Source of the DNA: a virus | DNA: 40,015 bases | Strand: one strand, 5' to 3' | IMG/VR virus record: IMGVR_UViG_3300044617_000607 | Coordinates: 1 to 40,015 of that record | Shown: piece after piece, positions 5,219 to 12,009 of the stretch | Layout of the letters: the number at the start of each line of letters is the position of its first letter | Position numbering within the stretch: the stretch's first letter is position 1 | Made by a program: the position numbers and the translations under genes | Notes under the pieces: model-generated | Database searches by the model: none | The model's input: the letters and a program-made list of their open reading frames with translations, nothing else | What the model was told of the DNA's origin: nothing

Positions 5219-5665
5219 ATGAAACCAACAGCACATATATATGATGTAGACGGTACTCTTGCCAATGTTGATCCGTACCTACATTTTGTTCGTGGGGAGA
5301 AAAAAGATTACGATGCTTTTCATTCTGCCTCTATTGATGCCCTGCCAAATTTTGAAGTACTAGAAATGCTTAATAATTCTGTTAGCGATGGACATTCTAT
5401 TTTAATTGTTACATCTCGCAAAGAAAAGTATCGTGGCCTTACATCTATGTGGCTTGCAAAAAATAACATTAGATCACACGGATTATTCATGAGAGCAGAC
5501 GATGATAACCGACCAGACTATGAAGCGAAGAAAGATATGCTTGATAAGATTACCAAACTCTGGGATGTAACACATGCAGTAGATGATAACCCAAATGTGA
5601 TAAAATTGTGGGAAGACAATAGTATTCCTACAACAAAAATAGGAACTTGGGACGGTGTTAAATGA
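5219..5665 (+). CDS. HAD-superfamily phosphatase
   Basis: A 148-residue protein with the HAD motif I DVDGTLAN (D9, D11), motif II in ILIVTSRKEKYRG (Thr/Ser then Arg, residues 61-73), and a C-terminal acidic motif THAVDDNPN (about residues 121-129). This is the compact layout of phage nucleotidases and the phosphatase half of polynucleotide kinases. It probably removes phosphate from nucleotides or DNA 3' ends; the substrate cannot be told. No kinase domain is attached. It overlaps the next gene by four bases. Confidence 0.85.
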   Translation: MKPTAHIYDVDGTLANVDPYLHFVRGEKKDYDAFHSASIDALPNFEVLEMLNNSVSDGHSILIVTSRKEKYRGLTSMWLAKNNIRSHGLFMRADDDNRPDYEAKKDMLDKITKLWDVTHAVDDNPNVIKLWEDNSIPTTKIGTWDGVK

Positions 5666-5823
5666 GCATAGATGATATGATATTGAGAGAAGAGATTGCC
5701 AAGGCTATTGAGTTGATTCCAATTGAAACAGGAGTAACAAATGCACTTGGTATGCGTATTGCTGCTGCAAAGGTTGCAAGAGGAGAGTCTAGTATTTTTG
5801 AAAGCCAGGTAGATTTTGAATAA
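5662..5823 (+). CDS. Small hypothetical helical protein
   Basis: A 53-residue protein, helical throughout (SIDDMILREEIAKAIELIP...ALGMRIAAAKVARG), starting in an ATGA overlap with the HAD gene. The C-terminus is acidic. No recognised family. Confidence 0.6.
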   Translation: MSIDDMILREEIAKAIELIPIETGVTNALGMRIAAAKVARGESSIFESQVDFE

Positions 5824-5932
5824 GAATGAATGTGTAAAATGTGAAATGTCACATAAAGATCCTTTATTTTGGGATCTTCATCAAACTATGACAGATGGTA
5901 GAATTTGGTGTGCATATGCCAAAAGAACCTAA
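5816..5932 (+). CDS. Tiny zinc-knuckle protein (TTG start, uncertain)
   Basis: A 38-residue frame starting at TTG, with ECVKCEMSHKDP and IWCAY giving three Cys and one His. It fills an otherwise empty gap and overlaps both neighbours (8 and 17 bases). The ribosome binding site is weak, and the in-frame ATG at residue 11 would lose the first Cys pair. Probable but not certain. Confidence 0.45.
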   Translation: MNKNECVKCEMSHKDPLFWDLHQTMTDGRIWCAYAKRT

Positions 5933-6035
5933 GATTACAAAGATGGACTGGAGAGCATTAGGATATTGGCCAGTCTATAAAAATGGTAAAAAGATATGGG
6001 AAAAGGATAAAAATGAGACAATCAAAGAAGTTTGA
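5916..6035 (+). CDS. Tiny basic hypothetical protein
   Basis: A 39-residue Lys-rich protein (PKEPKITKMDWRALGYWPVYKNGKKIW...). It overlaps the end of the previous frame and the start of the next. No recognised family. Confidence 0.5.
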   Translation: MPKEPKITKMDWRALGYWPVYKNGKKIWEKDKNETIKEV

Positions 6036-6180
6036 AGAATTAGAAGAGCCAATTGGTCTTACAGTTAAGACTAGATGTCCAGAAAAGTATTTTCTTGTAG
6101 ATAGAGAAACTGGACAAGTATTTATTGGTAACATCATGGGACATTGGGATAGACTTGATCCAGTCTCTAGAGATTCCTGA
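6013..6180 (+). CDS. Small hypothetical protein
   Basis: A 55-residue protein (RQSKKFEELEEPIGLTVKTRCPEKYFLVDRETGQVFIGN) with a beta-hairpin-like 'YFLVDRETGQVF'. The ATG at 6013, behind AAAAGGATAAAA, is chosen over an upstream ATG at 5983. Unknown function. Confidence 0.55.
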   Translation: MRQSKKFEELEEPIGLTVKTRCPEKYFLVDRETGQVFIGNIMGHWDRLDPVSRDS

Positions 6181-6364
6181 CCCATTTCAAACCTTCGTAG
6201 CAAAAAAGTATGCTAATGCCAAAGGCTATGTTCATGACTTCTTTACTGGTGAATGGTCTTATAGGTGTAGTGCTTGTAAGGATGATCTTTATGCTCCATC
6301 CCGCAAAATTATGACAAAGATTAGATTATTTCATACACGCAACGAATGCCTTGGAGGATACTGA
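6125..6364 (+). CDS. Small zinc-binding hypothetical protein (start uncertain)
   Basis: A 79-residue frame from TTG 6125; TTG 6155 is the alternative. The C-terminal half has YRCSACKDDLYAP...FHTRNECLGG, a C-x2-C...H-x4-C zinc-ribbon pattern. It overlaps the previous gene by up to 56 bases, which argues for the later start. It ends in TGATG with the next gene. Confidence 0.55.
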   Translation: MVTSWDIGIDLIQSLEIPDPFQTFVAKKYANAKGYVHDFFTGEWSYRCSACKDDLYAPSRKIMTKIRLFHTRNECLGGY

Positions 6365-6558
6365 TGAAAATAGGACCATACACATTACGCAAACCTTGGG
6401 TTAAGTATGTTAACCTTGAATTAGATATTGAAGAGCAAATGAGCAGAGCAATAATGAATTCAATTAGATCGGATATTGTGGCAGACATTATCTCTTTAGA
6501 TCTTTGTGATATAGATTGTGATGTGATTCACTACCTTGAAAAAACGGCACGAGCATGA
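6364..6558 (+). CDS. Small hypothetical protein
   Basis: A 64-residue protein (KIGPYTLRKPWVKYVNLELDIEEQM...). The ATG at 6364 overlaps the upstream stop by one base, which is better than the longer frame from 6346. It ends in an ATGA overlap. No recognised family. Confidence 0.6.
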   Translation: MKIGPYTLRKPWVKYVNLELDIEEQMSRAIMNSIRSDIVADIISLDLCDIDCDVIHYLEKTARA

Positions 6559-6695
6559 GATACTTTACAAAGGGCTGGATAAAGGGTGGTGTTACTGATA
6601 GTTGGGGTTTTGCGATTGAGTTCTACCCAAGAGAAAGATCGCTAAGTATTACTTTTATACATTGGTATCTGATTATTGAGAAGGATTACAGATGA
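6555..6695 (+). CDS. Small hypothetical beta-rich protein
   Basis: A 46-residue protein with many aromatic residues (YFTKGWIKGG...WGFAIEFYPRERSLSITFIHWYLII), apparently a small beta-sheet. ATGA overlaps at both ends support it. Function unknown. Confidence 0.6.
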   Translation: MRYFTKGWIKGGVTDSWGFAIEFYPRERSLSITFIHWYLIIEKDYR

Positions 6696-6934
6696 CACAC
6701 GATGAATTGCCTTATATTGCCATAATAGAAGATTTGAATAAGTTAATAAGAAAGCAAATGAAGGCAATAGACGCAGTAATGAAGTTGCATAAACCAGTTA
6801 TGCAATGGAGTGGAGGCTATGATGGAGAAGACAATCCATTATATGCAGAACAGTGCAGTGATTGTTCAGGCAATGGTTTTACACAAGAATATCCTTGCCA
6901 AACTATTCAGGCTATTGAGAAGGAGTTAAAATGA
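6692..6934 (+). CDS. Small protein with one DnaJ-like zinc motif
   Basis: An 80-residue protein. A helical first half is followed by CSDCSGNGFTQEYPC (about residues 52-66), the C-x2-C-x-G-x-G repeat of DnaJ zinc centres. One repeat plus a later Cys is present, so a single zinc site is possible. This signature is common in short actinobacteriophage proteins of unknown role. ATGA overlaps both neighbours. Confidence 0.65.
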   Translation: MTHDELPYIAIIEDLNKLIRKQMKAIDAVMKLHKPVMQWSGGYDGEDNPLYAEQCSDCSGNGFTQEYPCQTIQAIEKELK

Positions 6935-7026
6935 ACGAAGCAGAGTTTGACCTAGAGTTTACTGTTGAAGAAATGATTAATCTTTATGGTATTAATAGTC
7001 TTGAAGATTTAGATAGGATTGACTAA
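6931..7026 (+). CDS. Tiny acidic protein
   Basis: A 31-residue very acidic peptide (NEAEFDLEFTVEEMINLYG...). It starts in an ATGA overlap behind AAGGAGTT, a good ribosome binding site, and ends TAATG. The six-codon ATG frame at that overlap is too short to call. Confidence 0.5.
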   Translation: MNEAEFDLEFTVEEMINLYGINSLEDLDRID

Positions 7027-7042
7027 TGAGACGGAATAGACA

Positions 7043-7171
7043 ATGATAGATAATATATTATTACTTTTATGGGGAAGTTTATTTGGATACTTACTTGCTA
7101 CATTTCAAATAGCAAAGGTATTGGTTAGAAAAGGCTATCGCAAGTTTGATGAAATACCAGATAAAGATTAA
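7043..7171 (+). CDS. Small single-span membrane protein
   Basis: A 42-residue protein. Residues 4-24 (ILLLLWGSLFGYLLATFQIA) form one transmembrane helix, followed by a basic then acidic tail. Its stop TAA overlaps the stop of the convergent gene on the other strand in TTAA. Unknown function. Confidence 0.55.
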   Translation: MIDNILLLLWGSLFGYLLATFQIAKVLVRKGYRKFDEIPDKD

Positions 7172-7374
7172 TCTAATACTAATGCATTATCAATAGGAAC
7201 TTCTATAGTACTTGGTTCTTGACATGATCTACAATATGATCTAGGATGGTCTGCATATCTATTTGTCTCACCAGCAAGGATTATCTGTCCAGACTTGTGC
7301 ATGCCAAGTAGCACATCGTCTACCACTCTGGTGTAGACAATAGGCGTTAGAATTCCATTGCAAAATGTACACAT
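7168..7374 (-). CDS. Zinc-ribbon protein
   Basis: A 68-residue protein with CTFCNG at the N-terminus and YCRSCQEP near residue 47: two C-x2-C pairs about 43 residues apart. The only - strand gene between 4260 and 14430. The start lies six bases after an extended -10 box, so the message would be leaderless. Its separate promoter suggests independent control. Function unknown. Confidence 0.65.
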   Translation of the reverse strand: MCTFCNGILTPIVYTRVVDDVLLGMHKSGQIILAGETNRYADHPRSYCRSCQEPSTIEVPIDNALVLD

Positions 7375-7380
7375 CTTATA

Positions 7381-7421
7381 ATTCTACCATACTTGCAAAC
7401 TTTTGATAAACCTGATAGAAT
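7381..7421. promoter_or_regulatory. Divergent extended -10 promoters
   Basis: The - strand has TGGTAGAAT (7389-7381), six bases before ATG 7374. The + strand has TTGCAA (7393-7398), 17 bases and TAGAAT (7416-7421) with an upstream TGA, serving the gene at 7441, whose leader contains TTGGGGG. One transcript is leaderless and the other is not. Confidence 0.6.
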
Positions 7422-7440
7422 AGATATGTTGGGGGTACTA

Positions 7441-7542
7441 ATGTTTTGTAATTATTGCGGAAATAGGCTGGAATATGGCGATTGCAACTATTGTAATGAT
7501 AATAGCAATGCTCTGAGAGAATTTGAGGAAGAAGATGATTAA
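7441..7542 (+). CDS. Tiny zinc-ribbon protein
   Basis: A 33-residue protein with CNYCGN and DCNYCND (two C-x2-C pairs nine residues apart) and an acidic tail, a minimal zinc knuckle. It starts behind GGGGG and overlaps the next gene by eight bases. Confidence 0.6.
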   Translation: MFCNYCGNRLEYGDCNYCNDNSNALREFEEEDD

Positions 7543-7624
7543 TATTTTATTTTTGATACCTGCATTTATTGCTGGATATATGGCTTGTTATTTTGTTATG
7601 ACATATAAAGTAAAGCAGGACTAA
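7535..7624 (+). CDS. Tiny membrane peptide
   Basis: A 29-residue peptide that is essentially one hydrophobic helix (NILFLIPAFIAGYMACYFVM) with a basic end. Such peptides can be holin-like or membrane-protein regulators. The overlap with the upstream gene and the adjacent membrane-protein gene support it, but it is short. Confidence 0.5.
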   Translation: MINILFLIPAFIAGYMACYFVMTYKVKQD

Positions 7625-7625
7625 C

Positions 7626-7859
7626 ATGCAGTACTGGTCTTGGATATTAGCAGCAATTGGTGTAACAGGAATATTTTTTGTAGGGAGAAAGACAATCTGG
7701 GGATGGCACGTACTCCTATTTAACGAATGCCTTTGGATAGCATATGCAGTAATAACTAAGCAATATGGATTTATATTTTCAGCAATTGCTTATGCTGCGG
7801 TATATGTTAAATCTTATATACACTGGTCTAAAGAGCCAGTAAATAAGATACATCTGTAA
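7626..7859 (+). CDS. Small membrane protein
   Basis: A 77-residue hydrophobic, aromatic-rich protein with about three membrane segments (WSWILAAIGVTGIFFVG; WHVLLFNECLWIAYAVI; FIFSAIAYAAVYVKS). It starts one base after the previous stop. Similar small actinophage proteins are annotated only as membrane proteins. A holin role is possible, but endolysin and holin candidates are elsewhere. Confidence 0.65.
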   Translation: MQYWSWILAAIGVTGIFFVGRKTIWGWHVLLFNECLWIAYAVITKQYGFIFSAIAYAAVYVKSYIHWSKEPVNKIHL

Positions 7860-7861
7860 AC

Positions 7862-7870
7862 TGATACAAT
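7862..7870 (+). promoter_or_regulatory. Extended -10 promoter, leaderless type
   Basis: TGATACAAT (7862-7870, allowing for the TG-n-TACAAT form) is followed by six bases and ATG 7877. No clear -35 box is seen, as expected when an extended -10 box is present. Confidence 0.55.
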
Positions 7871-7876
7871 AAACAT

Positions 7877-8266
7877 ATGAAAAACTTTCAATCACAATCT
7901 AAAAAGTCTGGAGATGCTTTTGAAGAACTTGTATATGCAGATTTGGTTAGTAGGGGGTTTGGTCGTATTGATAGAAATTATCATTTTACGGATGCTGGTT
8001 GTGAAGTAGATTTTAGAGCACACTCTGATGCAAGGTTTGAATATGTTGAGGCTAAAGGTGGAGAAACTGGAGAAGGAAAAAGGCCAGGAGCACAGAGAAC
8101 AGATAACGTAAAAAAAGCAATTGCTAATGGAGCACTAATAAAAACTTATAACACTTTGTATTATGTAGTTTATTTTTCTGCAATGCCAGAGCCAGGAAGT
8201 TACTCAGACAATATGATTAAAATTGCACTAAAAAATAAAATTATAGATGAAGTTAGATATATTTAA
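7877..8266 (+). CDS. PD-(D/E)XK-type nuclease-like protein
   Basis: A 129-residue protein. GCEVDFRAHSDARFEYVEAKGG (about residues 37-58) gives the D...ExK core of the PD-(D/E)XK nuclease fold, with an upstream conserved Glu in SGDAFEELVYADLVSRGF. This is the layout of small restriction-like or Holliday-junction-like nucleases. Whether it cuts DNA in the phage cycle or host DNA is not visible. Solitary gene with its own leaderless promoter. Confidence 0.65.
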   Translation: MKNFQSQSKKSGDAFEELVYADLVSRGFGRIDRNYHFTDAGCEVDFRAHSDARFEYVEAKGGETGEGKRPGAQRTDNVKKAIANGALIKTYNTLYYVVYFSAMPEPGSYSDNMIKIALKNKIIDEVRYI

Positions 8267-8303
8267 TGTATAAAAATTTAAAAATAATACAAAAAGGGAA
8301 AAA

Positions 8304-9032
8304 ATGAAACTTTTTAATAAAAAAAATAAAGATCAGCAAATTGTTTTTCGTGCCCAGGATGAACATGTGTGGCAGGTAAGAGAAAAACCAGTTCCAGCAT
8401 CTAAACTACTGCCAAAGTGGTGGAAAGACATGCCACACTACGGACACCCATTTACAAGTTTAGAGTTAGCACCTATGCCTTCAGTTACAGTAAAAAGATG
8501 TCTTTCTGCTGCTGATGCAATATCCTCTGGATATATTGTTACACTTTGGTCTGACATTCAGGTTAAGTATGATCCAGTTAATGGAACAGAGGTTAAATGG
8601 ATTAGCGATTATCCTGTTTTTGGAATGTGGTCTTCAACCCAAGTATCAGATTATGAATTAACTGAAGGATTTGGTGATACAGTATTTAAATATTTACATG
8701 GGTGGGGAATTAAAACTCCTCCTGGATACTCTTCTTTGTTTATTCATCCAATTGGATATCAAAATCTTCCATTTAGGGCTATTCCTGGAATAGTAGATAC
8801 AGATAAACTTGATACAGACATTAATGTACCAGTAATCTTTAAGAAAGGGTTTGAAGGTATTATTGAAAAGGGAACCCCAATATTTCAAATCATTCCATTC
8901 AAAAGAGATAACTGGGTTTCTAGCCATGAGGTACAAGGTCCAAAAGAGTTTTACCTTAATGCTGAAAAATTAAAAACAAAAATTGTTTCATCTTATGCAA
9001 GATACTTAAGAAGCCCAAAATCATATAAATAA
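8304..9032 (+). CDS. Paralogue family A member 1 (DUF6065-like, unknown function)
   Basis: A 242-residue protein, first of four related proteins here (others at 9132, 16475 and 24161). Shared landmarks are WW/WYK near residue 40, VKRCLSAADAISSGYIVTL (63-81), PPGYSSLF..P.......P..A.PGIVDTD (139-167), and EKGTPIFQIIPFKR (188-201). The last two resemble the strand order of dUTPases ('GvID...G.riaQl'), but catalytic residues cannot be confirmed. Relatives occur in other phages, from memory. Behind AAAAAGGG; it has a leader, unlike the next copy. Confidence 0.65.
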   Translation: MKLFNKKNKDQQIVFRAQDEHVWQVREKPVPASKLLPKWWKDMPHYGHPFTSLELAPMPSVTVKRCLSAADAISSGYIVTLWSDIQVKYDPVNGTEVKWISDYPVFGMWSSTQVSDYELTEGFGDTVFKYLHGWGIKTPPGYSSLFIHPIGYQNLPFRAIPGIVDTDKLDTDINVPVIFKKGFEGIIEKGTPIFQIIPFKRDNWVSSHEVQGPKEFYLNAEKLKTKIVSSYARYLRSPKSYK

Positions 9033-9096
9033 TTAAGATTAATTTATTTAATTATATATGCTACATATTAGATAGTTTATTATCTCTTTTAATAGT

Positions 9097-9125
9097 TTGA
9101 CAAAGGAAGTTTGCTGGTGTATACT
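9097..9125 (+). promoter_or_regulatory. Promoter of paralogue 2, leaderless type
   Basis: TTGACA (9097-9102), 17 bases, TATACT (9120-9125), then six bases to ATG 9132. The position of the -10 box rules out the longer frame starting at 9111. Confidence 0.75.
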
Positions 9126-9131
9126 AGAATT

Positions 9132-9845
9132 ATGTCATCAAAAAAACATATCATTAAATATGAATCTTCAGTAGATACTCATCCAAACGTTTTAGTTCAA
9201 ATGAAAAACTTAATACCTAAATGGTATAGAGAATTAAAGCCATTTCATAATAATGAGATTATTGACAAAGACCACTTTAATATTGCAATGACAGTAAAAA
9301 GTTGCACACCAATGCTAGATTCTTTTACTAGTGGATATGCAATAACATTGCCACACGATGTTGCAGTTTCTTATGACATGAATGGAGAGGTAGTCCTTGC
9401 TGCAATGCACAAGGGTGCACCTGTTATTAAGAGAAGGGGTACTGGGTATAATCAAACAATGCCAAAGCCCAGTGGATACAACAAAACAGAATTTTCATGG
9501 AATTTTCCTGCAGCAATTACCGTTCCAGTTGGATGTAGTTTTATATTAACACATCCGCTAAATAGGTTTGATCTACCATTTTTAACATTGAGTGGTATTG
9601 TTGATGGCGGATTTGTTTTAAATTCTGGAGGAGAACTTCCATTTTATATAAAAGAGGGCTTTCGTGGAGTAATTGAAAAAGGAACTCCAATAGCACAAGT
9701 TATACCATTTGAACATTCAAGATGGAAATCAGAAGAATCAACTGGCTTAATTGAAATTGGAAACCTTCATAGAGACAATATCTCCTCTAAGATAATTAAT
9801 GGTTGGTATAAAACAAATTGGTGGGTTAAAAAGAAGTATGAATAA
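9132..9845 (+). CDS. Paralogue family A member 2 (unknown function)
   Basis: A 237-residue homologue of the protein at 8304. It has PKWYRELKPF (29-38), VKSCTPMLDSFTSGYAITLPHDVAV (55-79), a CSFILTHPLNRFDLP stretch, SGIVDGG (154-160) and IEKGTPIAQVIP (181-192). It differs from copy 1 in the middle, so the copies have diverged and are not a recent duplication. The start is fixed by the leaderless promoter. It sits directly before two tRNA genes. Confidence 0.65.
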   Translation: MSSKKHIIKYESSVDTHPNVLVQMKNLIPKWYRELKPFHNNEIIDKDHFNIAMTVKSCTPMLDSFTSGYAITLPHDVAVSYDMNGEVVLAAMHKGAPVIKRRGTGYNQTMPKPSGYNKTEFSWNFPAAITVPVGCSFILTHPLNRFDLPFLTLSGIVDGGFVLNSGGELPFYIKEGFRGVIEKGTPIAQVIPFEHSRWKSEESTGLIEIGNLHRDNISSKIINGWYKTNWWVKKKYE

Positions 9846-9864
9846 TATAGAATTTTTTAAATCT

Positions 9865-9938
9865 GCACCAGTAGCCAAGTTGGTTAAGGCACCGAACTCA
9901 TAATTCGGCTATCGTCAGTTCAAGTCTGACCTGGTGTA
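9865..9938 (+). tRNA. tRNA with CAT anticodon (Met, or Ile if lysidine-modified)
   Basis: A complete 74-base cloverleaf: acceptor GCACCAG/CTGGTGT, D-stem GCC/GGC, anticodon stem CCGAA/TTCGG with loop CTCATAA (anticodon CAT), and T-arm GTCAG-TTCAAGT-CTGAC, discriminator A. CCA is not encoded. CAT may be elongator Met or the Ile-ATA type; the sequence alone does not decide. Confidence 0.9.
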
Positions 9939-9942
9939 CAAA

Positions 9943-10018
9943 CCCCAAGTATGCCCTGCGGTTTCTACCCGCTTGAAAGGCTAACGGATACATGCAGGTT
10001 CAATCCCTGTCTTGGGGA
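9943..10018 (+). tRNA. tRNA-like gene, possible Arg(TCT), apparently without a D-arm
   Basis: A perfect 7-bp acceptor (CCCCAAG/CTTGGGG) and a good T-arm (GCAGG-TTCAATC-CCTGT) enclose 44 bases that do not fold as a normal D-arm plus anticodon arm. The only strong internal hairpin is GCGG-TTTCTAC-CCGC (9958-9972), whose seven-base loop has T33 and A37 and would present TCT (Arg, AGA). It starts seven bases after the acceptor, leaving no room for a D-arm and leaving about 21 bases before the T-arm. Either an aberrant tRNA, a degenerate one or a tRNA mimic. Confidence 0.5.
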
Positions 10019-10036
10019 CTTTGGTTCAATTCACTA

Positions 10037-10045
10037 TGATATAAT
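10037..10045 (+). promoter_or_regulatory. Extended -10 promoter, leaderless type
   Basis: TGATATAAT (10037-10045) is followed by six bases and ATG 10052. It lies 19 bases after the tRNA-like gene. Confidence 0.65.
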
Positions 10046-10051
10046 AGAACC

Positions 10052-10396
10052 ATGCCATACAAGGATCCAGAAAAACAAAAAGCAGCACAAAAGGCTTGGT
10101 ATGAAAAAAATAAAGAAATATCTTACATTAGGTCTCAAAAAAGTCGCAACCTAAAACGTGAGACTATTAGAAAAATAAAAGAATCTTCTCCATGTAAAGA
10201 TTGCAATGTATCATATCCATACTACATTATGCATTTTGACCATTTAGAATCATCAAATAAAATTAATAAAGTTTCGTTAATTGTTCAAAATTTTGGAATT
10301 AAACATGCACTAAAAGAAATAGAGAAGTGTGAACTTGTCTGTTCAAATTGTCATTCTACAAGAACATGGAAGCGTCAGCACGGACTGATGCTATAA
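10052..10396 (+). CDS. Small HNH endonuclease-like protein
   Basis: A 114-residue basic protein. A Lys-rich helical N-terminus is followed by CKDCNVSYPYYIMHFDHLES (about residues 49-68) and CELVCSNCHSTRTWKR (about 93-108). These give the two zinc Cys pairs and the DH/H residues of the HNH fold. Probable homing or DNA-nicking enzyme; it sits beside tRNA genes, a common insertion place. Leaderless start. Its last codons overlap the next promoter. Confidence 0.8.
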   Translation: MPYKDPEKQKAAQKAWYEKNKEISYIRSQKSRNLKRETIRKIKESSPCKDCNVSYPYYIMHFDHLESSNKINKVSLIVQNFGIKHALKEIEKCELVCSNCHSTRTWKRQHGLML

Positions 10397-10397
10397 T
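10389..10397 (+). promoter_or_regulatory. Promoter of the glycosylation operon
   Basis: TGCTATAAT (10389-10397) is an extended -10 box overlapping the stop of the HNH gene. An 18-base leader follows, carrying AAAAGGGG before ATG 10415. Confidence 0.6.
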
Positions 10398-10414
10398 ATA
10401 TTAAAAGGGGTATT

Positions 10415-11356
10415 ATGTCTAAAATTGTTTTCTTAGGTAACTTTCGTGTTGATTATACTAGTGAAAGTCATCATGCCAATACCCTGGAATCTTTGGGTCA
10501 CAAAGTAATAAGATTACAAGAGACAGAAGCAAAAAGCGAAGACATCTTAAAATCATCTATTGACTCAGACCTTTTCATATGGATTCATACGCATGGGTGG
10601 AAAACCCCTGGAAAGTTTGAAATGGACAAGGTTTTACTAACACTTAAAGAGTACAACGTCCCAACAATGACCTATCACCTTGATCTTTGGTTTGGATTAC
10701 AAAGACAAAAAGATCTAGATACTCACCCAGTATATAAACATATTGGACATTTCTTTACAGTAGACAAGAAGATGTCTGAATGGTTTAATGCAAAGACAAG
10801 CGTAGTTGGTCACTATGTTCCTGCTGGAGTTTATGACAAAGAATGTTTATTTAGAAAAGAAGAATTAAATAACAATGTTATTTTTGTTGGTAGTAAAAAA
10901 TACCATCCAGAATGGAACTATAGAACACAACTTATTGACTGGCTTGAAGATACATATAGAAACAAGTTTAAGCATTATGGAAGTGGTGGATTACCATCAA
11001 TCCGTGGATTAAAACTTAACAAACTTTATTGGTCTACAAAGGTTGTTGTTGGTGACACTCTTTGTATAAACTTTGATTACCCAGACTATTGGTCTGATCG
11101 TGTTTATGAAACTTTAGGTCGTGGTGGGTTTATGATTCACCCATATGTTCAGGGTATGGAAAGAGAGTTTGAAGACAAGAAACACTTAGTGTTTTATGAA
11201 TATGGTAACTTTAAGCAACTAAAAGAATTAATTGACTACTATATAGAGCATGACGAAGAACGTGAAGAAATTAGAAAAGCAGGGCACGAGTTAGTAAAGT
11301 CTAACTATACATATAAGAATAGATGGCAACAAATACTTAAGGAGTTGGATCTATGA
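10415..11356 (+). CDS. Glycosyltransferase (CgeB-like, GT-B)
   Basis: A 313-residue protein. The start KIVFLGNFRVDYTSESHH and the C-terminal part, VVVGDTLCINFDYPDYWSDRVYETLGRGGFMIHPYVQGMEREF, followed by a YEYGNFKQLKELIDYY segment, match the C-terminal domain of CgeB/family-1-type glycosyltransferases ('R.yE.l..G.f.l....g...f......v.y....el...i'). It would transfer a sugar from a nucleotide sugar to an unknown acceptor, in the cytoplasm. First gene of a five-gene operon; overlaps the next by four bases. Confidence 0.85.
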   Translation: MSKIVFLGNFRVDYTSESHHANTLESLGHKVIRLQETEAKSEDILKSSIDSDLFIWIHTHGWKTPGKFEMDKVLLTLKEYNVPTMTYHLDLWFGLQRQKDLDTHPVYKHIGHFFTVDKKMSEWFNAKTSVVGHYVPAGVYDKECLFRKEELNNNVIFVGSKKYHPEWNYRTQLIDWLEDTYRNKFKHYGSGGLPSIRGLKLNKLYWSTKVVVGDTLCINFDYPDYWSDRVYETLGRGGFMIHPYVQGMEREFEDKKHLVFYEYGNFKQLKELIDYYIEHDEEREEIRKAGHELVKSNYTYKNRWQQILKELDL

Positions 11357-12009
11357 TCTATACAGTTCCAGAAACAAGTACTGTGGTATTTGATATTAGA
11401 GAAAACTATCCAACAGATGAAATTGTAATTAAAGAAATATGGGAAGAAGATGTCTACGAAGTTAAAGATACAAGATTTAATTGTGGTGGAGTTGTAATTG
11501 ATATTGGTGCAAACATTGGTGCATTTTCTTTATATGCATCCTATTATGGAGCAACAGTTTATGCCATTGAGCCTGAGCCCAATAACTTACAAGCACTAAA
11601 AAATAACATTAAACTTAATGATAAAGAAAATCAAGTATATGTATGTCCATATGCAATAAGCGACTATAAGGGTACAGCAATAATTTCTGACCAAGGTGGT
11701 GACTCAAGCATAGTTGATAATGGTATATCAGGCTCAGAAGTAGAGGTTATGCCATTAGATAATTTTTTTGCTTTATATCATATAAATGAAGTTGATGTTT
11801 TAAAAATAGATGTTGAAGGTGCTGAACCAGAGATAATTCTTGGTGCGTCAAAAGAAAACTTACAAAAATGCAAATACATTACAATGGAGTTTGATCATCG
11901 CACTGGCAATAGACTTGGAGAAATGACACAAAAACTTTCTGAGACACACCATGTCAGAACTATGGGTTCTTGGGAGCGTGGAGGAATGGTTTGGGCATGG
12001 ATTTATTAA
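11353..12009 (+). CDS. FkbM-family methyltransferase
   Basis: A 218-residue protein with the S-adenosylmethionine site VVIDIGANIGAFSLYAS (about residues 47-63), an acidic YAIEPEPNN (73-81) and the FkbM signature VDVLKIDVEGAEPEIILG (about 148-165). The family O-methylates sugars and polyketides. Placed between two glycosyltransferases, it probably methylates a sugar of the same glycan. ATGA overlap upstream. Confidence 0.9.
   Translation: MIYTVPETSTVVFDIRENYPTDEIVIKEIWEEDVYEVKDTRFNCGGVVIDIGANIGAFSLYASYYGATVYAIEPEPNNLQALKNNIKLNDKENQVYVCPYAISDYKGTAIISDQGGDSSIVDNGISGSEVEVMPLDNFFALYHINEVDVLKIDVEGAEPEIILGASKENLQKCKYITMEFDHRTGNRLGEMTQKLSETHHVRTMGSWERGGMVWAWIY

Noticed and set aside
9951-10154. + strand frame across the tRNA-like gene
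   Set aside because: It runs through the tRNA-like element and into the HNH gene in another frame.
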